This document shows positions 1 to 6,148 of a stretch of DNA of 13,295 nt, piece after piece (the first letter of the stretch is position 1; each line of letters begins with the position of its first letter). The DNA lies in assembly GCA_036563895.1 (NCBI GenBank), contig DATCLN010000092.1, positions 1-13,295 of the forward strand, in the 5' to 3' direction. A model generated the notes under the pieces. The model had not been told where the DNA came from. It did no database searches and worked only from the letters and a program-made list of their open reading frames with translations. This stretch comes from ZCTH02-B3 sp036563895. Its GTDB lineage: Bacteria > Bacillota > Bacilli > Paenibacillales > Paenibacillaceae. Made by a program: the position numbers and the translations under genes.

Positions 1-1202
1 ACCTGGGACCCGGTACGCCCGTCATCCATTTCGAGCAGTGGGAACGCGACGACATCGAAGTGCGCCTCATCCTGAAGGGGGGCGGCTGCGAAAACAAGAA
101 CATCCAGTACAGCCTGCCCTGCGAGCTGGAAGGCCTCGGCAGAGCCGGCCGCGACCTGGACGGCATCCGCAAGTGCATCCTGCACGCCGTCTGGCAGGCG
201 CAGGGGCACGGCTGCAGCGCGGGATTCATCGGCGTCGGCATCGGCGGCGACCGGACCACGGGATATGAGCTGGCGAAAATGCAGCTACTCCGTCCCGTGG
301 ACGACGTCAATCCGGATCCCCGTTTGCGCCAGCTGGAGGAGTATATCATGGAGGCCGCCAACAAGCTCGGCATCGGCACCATGGGCTTCGGTGGCAACGT
401 GACGCTGCTCGGCTGCAAGATCGCCGCCTACAACCGGCTGCCGGCCAGCTTCTTCGTATCCGTCGCGTATAACTGCTGGGCGTTCCGCCGGCAGGGGGTG
501 CTGCTGGACGGCAAAACCCACGAGATCAAGGAATGGCTGTACGAAAGGGGTTCCTTGGTGAAGATGGAGGAACCGGAAGCGCCGGCCGCGGCGGCGGCCG
601 GGGCGGCTCCCGCAGTAGGGCAGCGCGAATTCCATCTGAAGGCTCCCCTCACCGAAGAAGACATCCGGCAGCTGCGCGTGGGCGACGTGGTCATCCTGAG
701 CGGCGTCATCCACACCGGCCGGGACGCGCTGCACAAATACCTCGTGGACCACGACTCGCCGGTGGATCTGCGCGGCGGCGTGATCTACCACTGCGGTCCG
801 GTGGTGCTGAAGGAAGGGGACGGCTGGCGCATCACGGCGGCCGGCCCGACGACCAGCATCCGCGAGGAGCCCTATCAGGCGGACATCATCCGCAAGTTCG
901 GCGTGCGCGCCGTCATCGGCAAGGGCGGCATGGGGGCGAAGACGCTCGCCGCGCTGAAGGAGCACGGCGCGGTGTATCTGAACGCCGTCGGCGGAGCCGC
1001 GCAGTACTATGCGCGGTGCATCAAGCGGGTGCTCGGCGTCGACCTGCTCGAGTTCGGCATTCCGGAAGCGATGTGGCACCTGGAAGTGGAAGGCTTTGCC
1101 GCCATCGTGACGATGGACGCCCACGGCAACAGCCTGCACGCCGACGTGGAGCGCGATTCGCTGGAGAAACTGGAGCAGTTCAAGGACCCGGTGTTCGTGT
1201 GA
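1..1202 (+). CDS. fumA: Class I fumarate hydratase (Fe-S dependent, fused alpha and beta domains), 5' end missing
   Basis: Reversible hydration of fumarate to L-malate in the cytoplasmic TCA cycle, by a [4Fe-4S] class I enzyme. The frame is open from base 3, giving about 399 visible residues; the N-terminus, including the first cluster cysteine region (LPCQDTG in E. coli FumA), lies before the window. The alpha domain shows GGGCENKN (visible residues 26-33), HGCSAGFIGVGIGGDRTT (69-86) and PASFFVSVAYNCWAFRR (147-163). By alignment with E. coli FumA from memory, C71 and C158 are the second and third cluster ligands. The beta domain follows a short Ala-rich linker and carries GDVVILSG, HTGRDALHKYL, GPTTS and GKGGMGAKT. 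Alpha and beta domains are in one chain, unlike two-subunit L(+)-tartrate dehydratases. A related tartrate or mesaconate hydratase cannot be wholly excluded. The kinase gene starts 48 bp downstream with no terminator seen between. Confidence 0.93.
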   Translation, partial: LGPGTPVIHFEQWERDDIEVRLILKGGGCENKNIQYSLPCELEGLGRAGRDLDGIRKCILHAVWQAQGHGCSAGFIGVGIGGDRTTGYELAKMQLLRPVDDVNPDPRLRQLEEYIMEAANKLGIGTMGFGGNVTLLGCKIAAYNRLPASFFVSVAYNCWAFRRQGVLLDGKTHEIKEWLYERGSLVKMEEPEAPAAAAAGAAPAVGQREFHLKAPLTEEDIRQLRVGDVVILSGVIHTGRDALHKYLVDHDSPVDLRGGVIYHCGPVVLKEGDGWRITAAGPTTSIREEPYQADIIRKFGVRAVIGKGGMGAKTLAALKEHGAVYLNAVGGAAQYYARCIKRVLGVDLLEFGIPEAMWHLEVEGFAAIVTMDAHGNSLHADVERDSLEKLEQFKDPVFV

Positions 1203-1250
1203 GACGCGGCGCTCGGCGTCCGGCGCGGCACGGGGGACGCGGAGGATGGG

Positions 1251-3047
1251 ATGAACCGGTTCCGTTTCAAGCTGACGGCGCTGTTCGTGCTGATGATCGG
1301 CCTCACCGTCGCGGCGGCGGGGCTTTGGATGCAGTGGTCGTACTGGAACTCGCATCTGGACACCCTGCGCGACCGCATGGCCCGCGAGCTGCGCCTCCTG
1401 CAGGAGGCGGCGCCCTGGCCGGAAGAAGAAGACCCCGCCCTGCAGCGCGAACGGCTGCAGGAGCTGGCGGTCCGCTTCAAGGCGGCGGCGGGGATGCGCG
1501 TCACGTACATCCGGCCCGACGGCGTCGTCGTCGGCGATTCGGACCGCGACCCGGCGCAGATGGACAACCATCTGGACCGCGAAGAGGTGCGGCAGGCGCT
1601 CGCGGAAGGAATCGGCTACAGCCTGCGGCGCAGCGAAAGCCTGGAAGAACGGATGATGTACGCGGCGGCGGCGGTCAGGGACCGGGAAGGCCGACCCGTG
1701 GGCGTGGTCCGGCTCGCCATGAGCGTAGCGGACATCGAACGCGGCATGGCGCGCACGTGGCTGGGCCTCGGGGTCGGGCTGGCCTTGCTGGTCCTTGTCG
1801 CCGCCGCCGTCAGCTATCGCGCGGCGCGGGGCGTCACGCGGCCCCTGGAACGGATGACCGCCGCCGCGGGGCGCATGGCCGCCATGGATTACAGCATCCG
1901 CGTTCCGGACAGCGCGCGGGATGAAGTGGGCGAGCTCGGCCGCGCGCTGAACGCCATGGCGGACAGCCTGCGGCAGAAGGTGGAGGAAATCCGCACGAGC
2001 GAAGCGAGGCTGCGGACGGTGCTGGACAACATGCCGAGCGGCGTGCTCATGATCGCCGGCGGCGGCACCGTCACCGTCTTCAACCGGCAGGCGGAGCTGC
2101 TGCTCGGCGAGCGTGCCGGCGACCATACGGGAAGAAGCTATACGGGGCTGAAGCGGCATTACGAGCTGACCCGCCTGATTTCCCGCGGCCTGGAAAGCCG
2201 CGAGCCGCTGCGCGGGGAGCTGGCCTTCCATTTTCCGGAAGAGCGCCAGGTGGAAGTGCAGCTCGTGCCGCTGGACGGCGGCGCGGCCGATTCCGGCGTG
2301 CTCGTGGTGCTGCAGGACGTGACGGCGATCCGCCGCCTCGAGAAAATGCGCAGCGATTTCGTCGCCAACGCGTCCCACGAGCTGAAAACCCCGGCCGCCG
2401 CCGTCAAGGGTTTTGCCGAAACGCTGCTGTCCGGATCGGTCAAGGATGAGGAGACGGTCCGCTCGTTCCTGAGCATCATCCACGACGAAAGCGTGCGCCT
2501 GAACCGCCTGGTGGACGACCTGCTGGACCTTTCCCGGATCGAATCCAGGCAGGTGCCGTTGCGTTTTTCCCCGGTGGAACTTAAGCCGTTCCTGGCCAGG
2601 CAGCTGGACGTCATTTCGGCGGAAGCCGCCCGCAAGAACATCCGGCTGGAACTGGAAGCCGAGGACGGGCTGTTCATAGAAGCCGACGAGGACCGCCTGG
2701 GCCAGATCGTCCTCAACCTGCTGCAGAACGGCGTGAATTACACCCCGGAAGGCGGCAGGGTACGGGTCACCGCGTCAGGCCTGCCCGCGGAGGCGGAAGG
2801 CGGCGAAGAGCGCGTCCGCATCGTGGTGTCCGATACCGGCATCGGCATTCCGAAACAGGACCTGCCGCGCATTTTCGAGCGCTTTTACCGGGTGGACAAG
2901 GCGCGCTCCCGGAATTCCGGCGGCACGGGACTGGGCCTGTCCATCGTGAAGCACCTGGTGGAGCTGCACCGCGGCTCCATCGCCGTGGAAAGCGAAGTGG
3001 GCGCCGGCAGCCGCTTCATCGTCGAACTGCCGGTGCTGCAACCGTGA
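1251..3047 (+). CDS. phoR: PhoR-like sensor histidine kinase
   Basis: Membrane sensor kinase of 598 residues, close to the usual PhoR length, that would autophosphorylate and pass phosphate to the PhoP-like regulator downstream. Visible order: TM1 about 8-28; extracytoplasmic sensor about 29-168 with GDSDRDPAQMDNHLDREEV (95-113), typical of PhoR/PnpS-type sensors; TM2 about 170-190; HAMP about 191-243; PAS about 252-360; HisKA with ASHELKTP (374-381), phospho-acceptor H376, followed by KGFAETLL as in PhoR; HATPase with N box around N489/N493, G1 DTGIGI (528-533), F box FERFYRVDKAR (542-552) and G2 GGTGLGL (557-563). The start is ATG 1251, with GGAGG at 1241-1245 and a 5-nt spacer. It may be read through from the fumarase gene. 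PhoR is favoured by the sensor domain and its partner; another PAS-HAMP kinase such as WalK or ResE is the alternative. Confidence 0.88.
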   Translation: MNRFRFKLTALFVLMIGLTVAAAGLWMQWSYWNSHLDTLRDRMARELRLLQEAAPWPEEEDPALQRERLQELAVRFKAAAGMRVTYIRPDGVVVGDSDRDPAQMDNHLDREEVRQALAEGIGYSLRRSESLEERMMYAAAAVRDREGRPVGVVRLAMSVADIERGMARTWLGLGVGLALLVLVAAAVSYRAARGVTRPLERMTAAAGRMAAMDYSIRVPDSARDEVGELGRALNAMADSLRQKVEEIRTSEARLRTVLDNMPSGVLMIAGGGTVTVFNRQAELLLGERAGDHTGRSYTGLKRHYELTRLISRGLESREPLRGELAFHFPEERQVEVQLVPLDGGAADSGVLVVLQDVTAIRRLEKMRSDFVANASHELKTPAAAVKGFAETLLSGSVKDEETVRSFLSIIHDESVRLNRLVDDLLDLSRIESRQVPLRFSPVELKPFLARQLDVISAEAARKNIRLELEAEDGLFIEADEDRLGQIVLNLLQNGVNYTPEGGRVRVTASGLPAEAEGGEERVRIVVSDTGIGIPKQDLPRIFERFYRVDKARSRNSGGTGLGLSIVKHLVELHRGSIAVESEVGAGSRFIVELPVLQP

Positions 3048-3103
3048 TGGGAAGTCGGACGGGACGCAAAGCCGGGAACACACGGGTGCGAAAAAGCGCT
3101 GCT

Positions 3104-3136
3104 CGCGGCCATGCCCGGCCGCGGACTTGTTTTTTT
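3104..3136 (+). terminator. Intrinsic terminator after the kinase gene
   Basis: A perfect 7-bp GC-only stem (CGCGGCC at 3104-3110 with GGCCGCG at 3117-3123) closes a 6-nt loop. It is followed by GACTTG and seven T residues (3130-3136), the classic Rho-independent arrangement. It lies 57 bp after the kinase stop and before the promoter of the response regulator, so it should separate the two transcripts. Confidence 0.85.
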
Positions 3137-3143
3137 CGTCCCG

Positions 3144-3186
3144 TTTACACTGCGTTAACATAACAGGGTTTCATTTATGGTAAGAT
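3144..3186 (+). promoter_or_regulatory. Promoter of the PhoP-like gene with two PhoP-box-like repeats
   Basis: TTTACA (3144-3149) and TTAACA (3155-3160) are direct repeats spaced by 5 bp, an 11-bp period. This matches the Bacillus PhoP box rule of TT(A/T/C)ACA-type repeats about 5 bp apart. An extended -10 follows: TG at 3178-3179, then G, then TAAGAT at 3181-3186. Transcription would start near 3193, placing the repeats at roughly -49 to -33, where PhoP binds at known Pho promoters. No good -35 is seen, as expected for an activated promoter. Only two repeats are clear, whereas well-characterised sites usually have more. Confidence 0.55.
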
Positions 3187-3256
3187 GTGACGGGGATTGT
3201 CCGACCGGCAATTCGACCAGCCGGCGATCGCCCGACCGGGGGTGCGGAACGCGCCA

Positions 3257-3985
3257 ATGGCGGAAAAGGTGCTGATCATCGAGGATGAACCGACCATCGC
3301 CCGTCTATTGACCTACAACCTTGCCCAGGAAGGCTACGAGCCGGAGGTGGCCGACACCGGAGCGGAAGGGTTGCGCCGGGCCATGCAGGGCGGATACGCC
3401 GTCATTTTTCTCGATCTGATGCTGCCCGGCATGGACGGTTTCGAGGTGCTCCGGAGACTGAGGCAAAACGGGGTGTCCACGCCGGTCATCATCCTGACGG
3501 CGCGGGGCGCGGAGGAAGAAGTGGTACAGGGCCTCAGGCTCGGCGCCGACGATTACGTCACCAAACCGTTCGGCGTGGCGGAGCTTCTGGCGCGGACGGC
3601 GGCGGTGCTGCGCCGCGCCCGCGGCGACGGCCCCCGCGAAGCGCCGGCCGGAGAAGAAGCCCGGGTGATCGAACTGGGCGGCCTGAAAATCTATCCGGAC
3701 AAGTACGAAGTGCAGCTGGACGGCGAATGGATTCCGCTGCGGCCCAAGGAGTTCGAGGTGCTGCTCTACCTTGCCGAGCGGCCCGGCGTGGTGGCGACCC
3801 GCGACGACTTGATGGACGCCGTCTGGGGATTCGAATACGCGGGCGGCCAGCGCACCGTGGACGTGCACGTCAGCTCGCTGCGCAAGAAGCTGGAGATGGG
3901 GCGGCATCCCGTGCGGATCGAGTCCGTCCGCGGCATCGGGTATAAGCTGACGGTGGACCGCAAACCGTCCGGCGCCGGTGGCTGA
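3257..3985 (+). CDS. phoP: PhoP-like response regulator, OmpR/PhoB family
   Basis: Cytoplasmic DNA-binding response regulator, 242 residues from the chosen ATG. The receiver domain (about 3-118) has the acidic pair E9/D10-E11, phospho-acceptor D53 in FLDLMLPGMDG, T81 and K103 in TKPF. A linker rich in charged residues leads to a winged-helix domain (about 138-237) with LRPKEFEVLLYLAERPG, TVDVHVSSLRKKLE and RGIGYKL. The DNA-binding part resembles B. subtilis PhoP, for example IYPDKYE and WGFEYAGGQRTVDVH. The frame is also open to a TTG at 3197. That codon lies almost at the predicted transcription start and has no usable ribosome site, so ATG 3257 is preferred; its own site (GGGGGTG, 3238-3244, 12-nt spacer) is weak. 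Its likely partner is the PhoR-like kinase upstream, and the system would respond to phosphate limitation. Confidence 0.9.
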   Translation: MAEKVLIIEDEPTIARLLTYNLAQEGYEPEVADTGAEGLRRAMQGGYAVIFLDLMLPGMDGFEVLRRLRQNGVSTPVIILTARGAEEEVVQGLRLGADDYVTKPFGVAELLARTAAVLRRARGDGPREAPAGEEARVIELGGLKIYPDKYEVQLDGEWIPLRPKEFEVLLYLAERPGVVATRDDLMDAVWGFEYAGGQRTVDVHVSSLRKKLEMGRHPVRIESVRGIGYKLTVDRKPSGAGG

Positions 3986-4006
3986 CAACGTTCCGTCCCA
4001 AGCGGC

Positions 4007-4044
4007 GCGGCGTCCGCTTCAGATGCCCCTCACGCAGACGCCGC
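4007..4044. terminator. Possible hairpin between convergent genes
   Basis: GCGGCGTC (4007-4014) pairs perfectly with GACGCCGC (4037-4044) across a 22-nt loop. An alternative stem, AAGCGG (4000-4005) with CCGCTT (4014-4019), is mutually exclusive with it. It sits in the 65-bp gap between the convergent response-regulator and AraC-type genes. No T tract follows on either strand, so a terminator role is weakly supported. Confidence 0.25.
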
Positions 4045-4050
4045 CGGGCG

Positions 4051-4917
4051 CTACCGCCCCGAGCCGAGCATTTTGCGCTGAAACTCCTTGGGAGAGCAGT
4101 TGTTGAACCGCCGGAACATCTTGTAGAAATGCGCCATGTTCGGCATGCCGACCCGTTCGCCGACCTCGCCGACGCTCATGTCGCGGGTGAGCAGCAGCTG
4201 TTCCGCGCGGCGGATTCTCCGGTAGTTGACGTATTCGGTGAAGGACAGCCCCATGACTCTGCGGAAAAACTTTACAAAATAGTAGTAGCTCATGTTGGCC
4301 ATGCGGCACGCTTCCTCCACGCTGATGCGGCCTTCGATGCCGAGGTCGATGTAATCCAGCACCGGCTTGAGGCGAAGCCGTTCCACCCGGTACTGGTCCG
4401 CCAGCAGCCCGCGGCTGTCGCTTCGCAGAAGAAGCAGCAGGAACCGCTGGATGTGGAGGTTCACGGCCATTTCGTACCCCGTTTCTTTCCGCTCCATTTC
4501 CCCGTAGATTTCCCGCACGCAGGACGCCGCTTCTTCCCTCACGGACGCGTTTTCGCGGAAGATGTAATTCAGCGCGCTGAGGGGCGTTTTGGTTTCGTTG
4601 AAGTATTGCAGAAACTGGATGGTGTTCTGGTCGAAAAACGACTGCAGGTTGAACTGGAGCACCATGTACCGGGCAGGCGTTTCCACCGCGCGGTCGCGGT
4701 GCAGCTGGGAACTGCCCACCAGCAGCAGGTCCCCAGGACGTAGCACGTGCGTCTCTCCGCCCGTTTCCGCCTGAAGGGCGCCCGATTCGATCATCAGAAT
4801 CTCGCATTCGGGATGGTAGTGCCAGCTGATCCAGTCGGAGCGCTCCCTTTCCTGCCGCCAGATTTTGAGGGAAAGCAGGGGATTTTCGTATTCGATCCGT
4901 TCCTCGAAATAGTTCAT
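4051..4917 (-). CDS. AraC-family transcriptional regulator with N-terminal cupin domain
   Basis: DNA-binding regulator of 288 residues, a usual length for cupin-plus-AraC proteins. The N-terminal sensor half has SWHYHPECEILMIESG (31-46) and LRPGDLLLVGSSQLHRD (59-75), the two cupin strands that form a sugar-binding pocket in the AraC family. The C-terminal half (about 185-285) contains two helix-turn-helix units, around ISVEEACRMANMSYYYFVK (198-216) and MSVGEVGERVGMPNMAHFYK (247-266), then FRRFNNCSPKEF. The frame stays open back to 5118, but the added residues look like non-coding purine-rich DNA and would run across the gene's own predicted promoter. ATG 4917 with GGAGGAG at 4930-4936 (12-nt spacer, somewhat long) is therefore chosen. 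It is divergent from the isomerase-oxidoreductase operon, which it probably controls; the inducer is unknown. Confidence 0.9.
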   Translation of the reverse strand: MNYFEERIEYENPLLSLKIWRQERERSDWISWHYHPECEILMIESGALQAETGGETHVLRPGDLLLVGSSQLHRDRAVETPARYMVLQFNLQSFFDQNTIQFLQYFNETKTPLSALNYIFRENASVREEAASCVREIYGEMERKETGYEMAVNLHIQRFLLLLLRSDSRGLLADQYRVERLRLKPVLDYIDLGIEGRISVEEACRMANMSYYYFVKFFRRVMGLSFTEYVNYRRIRRAEQLLLTRDMSVGEVGERVGMPNMAHFYKMFRRFNNCSPKEFQRKMLGSGR

Positions 4918-5010
4918 TTTCTTCGCGGGCTCCTCCGGCGCAGATGCCAAGATTGCATAAGAAATCGGCTCCAGCGCGTCTACCTTTTTTCCGCGGCACT
5001 GATATAGTTG

Positions 5011-5040
5011 ATTGTAAGTCAAGCTGCGGCCGGCGTTCAA
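5011..5040 (-). promoter_or_regulatory. Predicted sigma-A promoter of the AraC-type gene
   Basis: Read on the - strand: -35 TTGAAC (5040-5035), an 18-bp spacer, and -10 TACAAT (5016-5011, five of six consensus bases). The start would fall near 5004, giving a leader of about 86 nt to ATG 4917. An imperfect 15-bp palindrome, TTGATTGTAAGTCAA (5008-5022, + strand), overlaps the -10 and could be a binding site for autoregulation. Confidence 0.5.
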
Positions 5041-5105
5041 GAAGGGCCAAATCCGAAAACACCAAAGGCCAAAGAAAAAGAAAGAGAAAATCGCAGGAAT
5101 TCCGC

Positions 5106-5135
5106 TCGACTTCGACAAACGGTCAACGTTATAAT
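5106..5135 (+). promoter_or_regulatory. Predicted sigma-A promoter of the isomerase-oxidoreductase operon
   Basis: A perfect -10 TATAAT lies at 5130-5135, with a weaker -35 TCGACT at 5106-5111 (18-bp spacer). Transcription would begin near 5142. The poor -35 is compatible with activator dependence, which fits the divergent AraC-type regulator. Confidence 0.6.
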
Positions 5136-5147
5136 GATTGGAAACTA

Positions 5148-5161
5148 TGAAAACACTTTCA
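5148..5161 (+). promoter_or_regulatory. cre-like operator (CcpA or LacI-family type)
   Basis: TGAAAACACTTTCA matches the cre consensus TGWAANCGNTNWCA at every fixed position except the central G, and is a symmetrical TGAAA/TTTCA repeat. It would lie about +7 to +20 from the predicted transcription start, a position where CcpA commonly represses. It supports carbon catabolite control of the operon. Confidence 0.5.
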
Positions 5162-5185
5162 ACTCACGCGGAAAGGGTGAAAGGC

Positions 5186-6148
5186 TTGAAGCTGGGAATC
5201 TTTCTGGTGCTGTTCGGCGAACGGTCTTTCGAGGAGGCGCTGGACATTGCCAAATCGGCGGGCGTGCAGGCGGTGGAAATCGGAACGGGCGGCTATCCCG
5301 GCACCCGCCATGTGAACGCCCGGGAGGTCGTGAACGACGACGCCGCCATCGCGCGCATCCGCAGCGCCGTGGAGTCCCGCGGACTCGTGATCAGCGCCCT
5401 GAGCTGCCACGGCAACCCCCTGCATCCGGACAAGGCCACGGCGGCAAGCTACCATGAGGATTTCGTCGCCACCGTGAAGCTGGCGCAAAAACTGGGCGTC
5501 GACACGGTGATCACCTTCTCCGGCTGCCCGGGCGAATCGCCGAATTCCCGCTATCCGTCCTGGGTAACGTGCGCTTGGCCGCCCGATTACCTGGAAGTGC
5601 TGGACTGGCAGTGGAACGAGGTGGCCATCCCCTACTGGAAGGAGCAATCCGCGTTTTGCCGCGAGCACGGGGTGAAGGTGGCCATCGAGTCGCACCCGGG
5701 CTTCCTGGTGTACAATACGGAAACGGCCCTGCGCCTGCGCCGCGAGGCGGGCGACAACATCGGCGTCAACTTCGACCCGTCGCACCTGTTCTGGCAGGGC
5801 ATGGACCCGATCGAGTGCGTCAAGGCGCTCGGCCCGGCCATTTTCCACGTGCACGCGAAGGACACGAAGCTGGACCGCCGCAACGTGGCACTGAACGGCG
5901 TGCTCGACGTGAAGCACTACGGCAACGAGCTGGAGCGTTCCTGGATTTTCCGCACCGTCGGCTACGGTCACGACGAGGAGTTCTGGAAGGACTTCGTCAG
6001 CACGCTGCGCATGATCGGCTATGACGGCGCGATCAGCATCGAGCACGAGGACAGCCTGATGTCCGTGGGCGAAGGATTCCGCAAGGCGGTGGAGTTCCTG
6101 AACGGTCTCATTCTGCGCGAGAAGGCGGGGGAAATGTGGTGGGCGTAA
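5186..6148 (+). CDS. Sugar phosphate isomerase/epimerase family TIM-barrel protein
   Basis: Predicted cytoplasmic, metal-dependent xylose-isomerase-like (AP endonuclease 2 fold) enzyme, 320 residues from the chosen start. Likely metal ligands are E168 in AIESHPG, D197 and H200 in NFDPSHLFW, a histidine of FHVHAKD (221/223) and E286 in ISIEHED; EIGTGGYPG (31-39) is typical of the family. The start is chosen as TTG 5186, preceded by GGAAAGGG (5170-5177, 8-nt spacer), which gives the usual MKLG N-terminus of this family. The frame is open to ATG 5147 and TTG 5138, but these overlap the predicted start of transcription and the cre-like operator and lack a ribosome site. The downstream oxidoreductase overlaps its end. 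The substrate cannot be read from the sequence; a sugar, a keto-glycoside or an inositol derivative are all possible. Confidence 0.87.
   Translation: MKLGIFLVLFGERSFEEALDIAKSAGVQAVEIGTGGYPGTRHVNAREVVNDDAAIARIRSAVESRGLVISALSCHGNPLHPDKATAASYHEDFVATVKLAQKLGVDTVITFSGCPGESPNSRYPSWVTCAWPPDYLEVLDWQWNEVAIPYWKEQSAFCREHGVKVAIESHPGFLVYNTETALRLRREAGDNIGVNFDPSHLFWQGMDPIECVKALGPAIFHVHAKDTKLDRRNVALNGVLDVKHYGNELERSWIFRTVGYGHDEEFWKDFVSTLRMIGYDGAISIEHEDSLMSVGEGFRKAVEFLNGLILREKAGEMWWA

Larger units (their letters stand above)
4918..5185. other. Divergent intergenic control region
   Basis: This 268-bp gap between the AraC-type gene and the isomerase gene holds both leaders, one candidate sigma-A promoter in each direction and a cre-like palindrome. 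The middle (about 5041-5100) is purine-rich on the + strand and has no visible gene. No riboswitch-like fold was recognised by eye. Confidence 0.6.

Noticed and set aside
1203..1250. A small GACGC/GCGTC dyad between the fumarase and kinase genes, as a terminator.
   Set aside because: The stem is only 5 bp with an 8-nt loop and no T tract.
533..1924. A 463-codon + strand open frame overlapping fumarase and kinase.
   Set aside because: It is a frame-shifted shadow rich in Arg, Gly and Ala that crosses the boundary of two real genes.
285..2483. A 732-codon open frame on the - strand opposite the fumarase and kinase genes.
   Set aside because: It is the antisense of two well-recognised genes in high-GC DNA. 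Its product is rich in His, Arg and Ala with no recognisable domain.
3205..3224. A CCGGC/GCCGG hairpin in the leader of the PhoP-like gene, as a riboswitch or attenuator.
   Set aside because: A 5-bp stem is expected by chance in such GC-rich DNA, and no alternative terminator structure or T run is present.
5041..5105. The purine-rich stretch in the divergent control region, as a possible small gene or RNA.
   Set aside because: No ribosome site, recognisable protein or stable fold is visible. Local composition alone is not enough.
4918..5118. An N-terminal extension of the AraC-type protein with a Phe-rich hydrophobic stretch that looks like a membrane segment.
   Set aside because: It is the reverse complement of the purine-rich intergenic DNA, would run over the gene's own predicted promoter, and is not expected in cupin-type AraC regulators.
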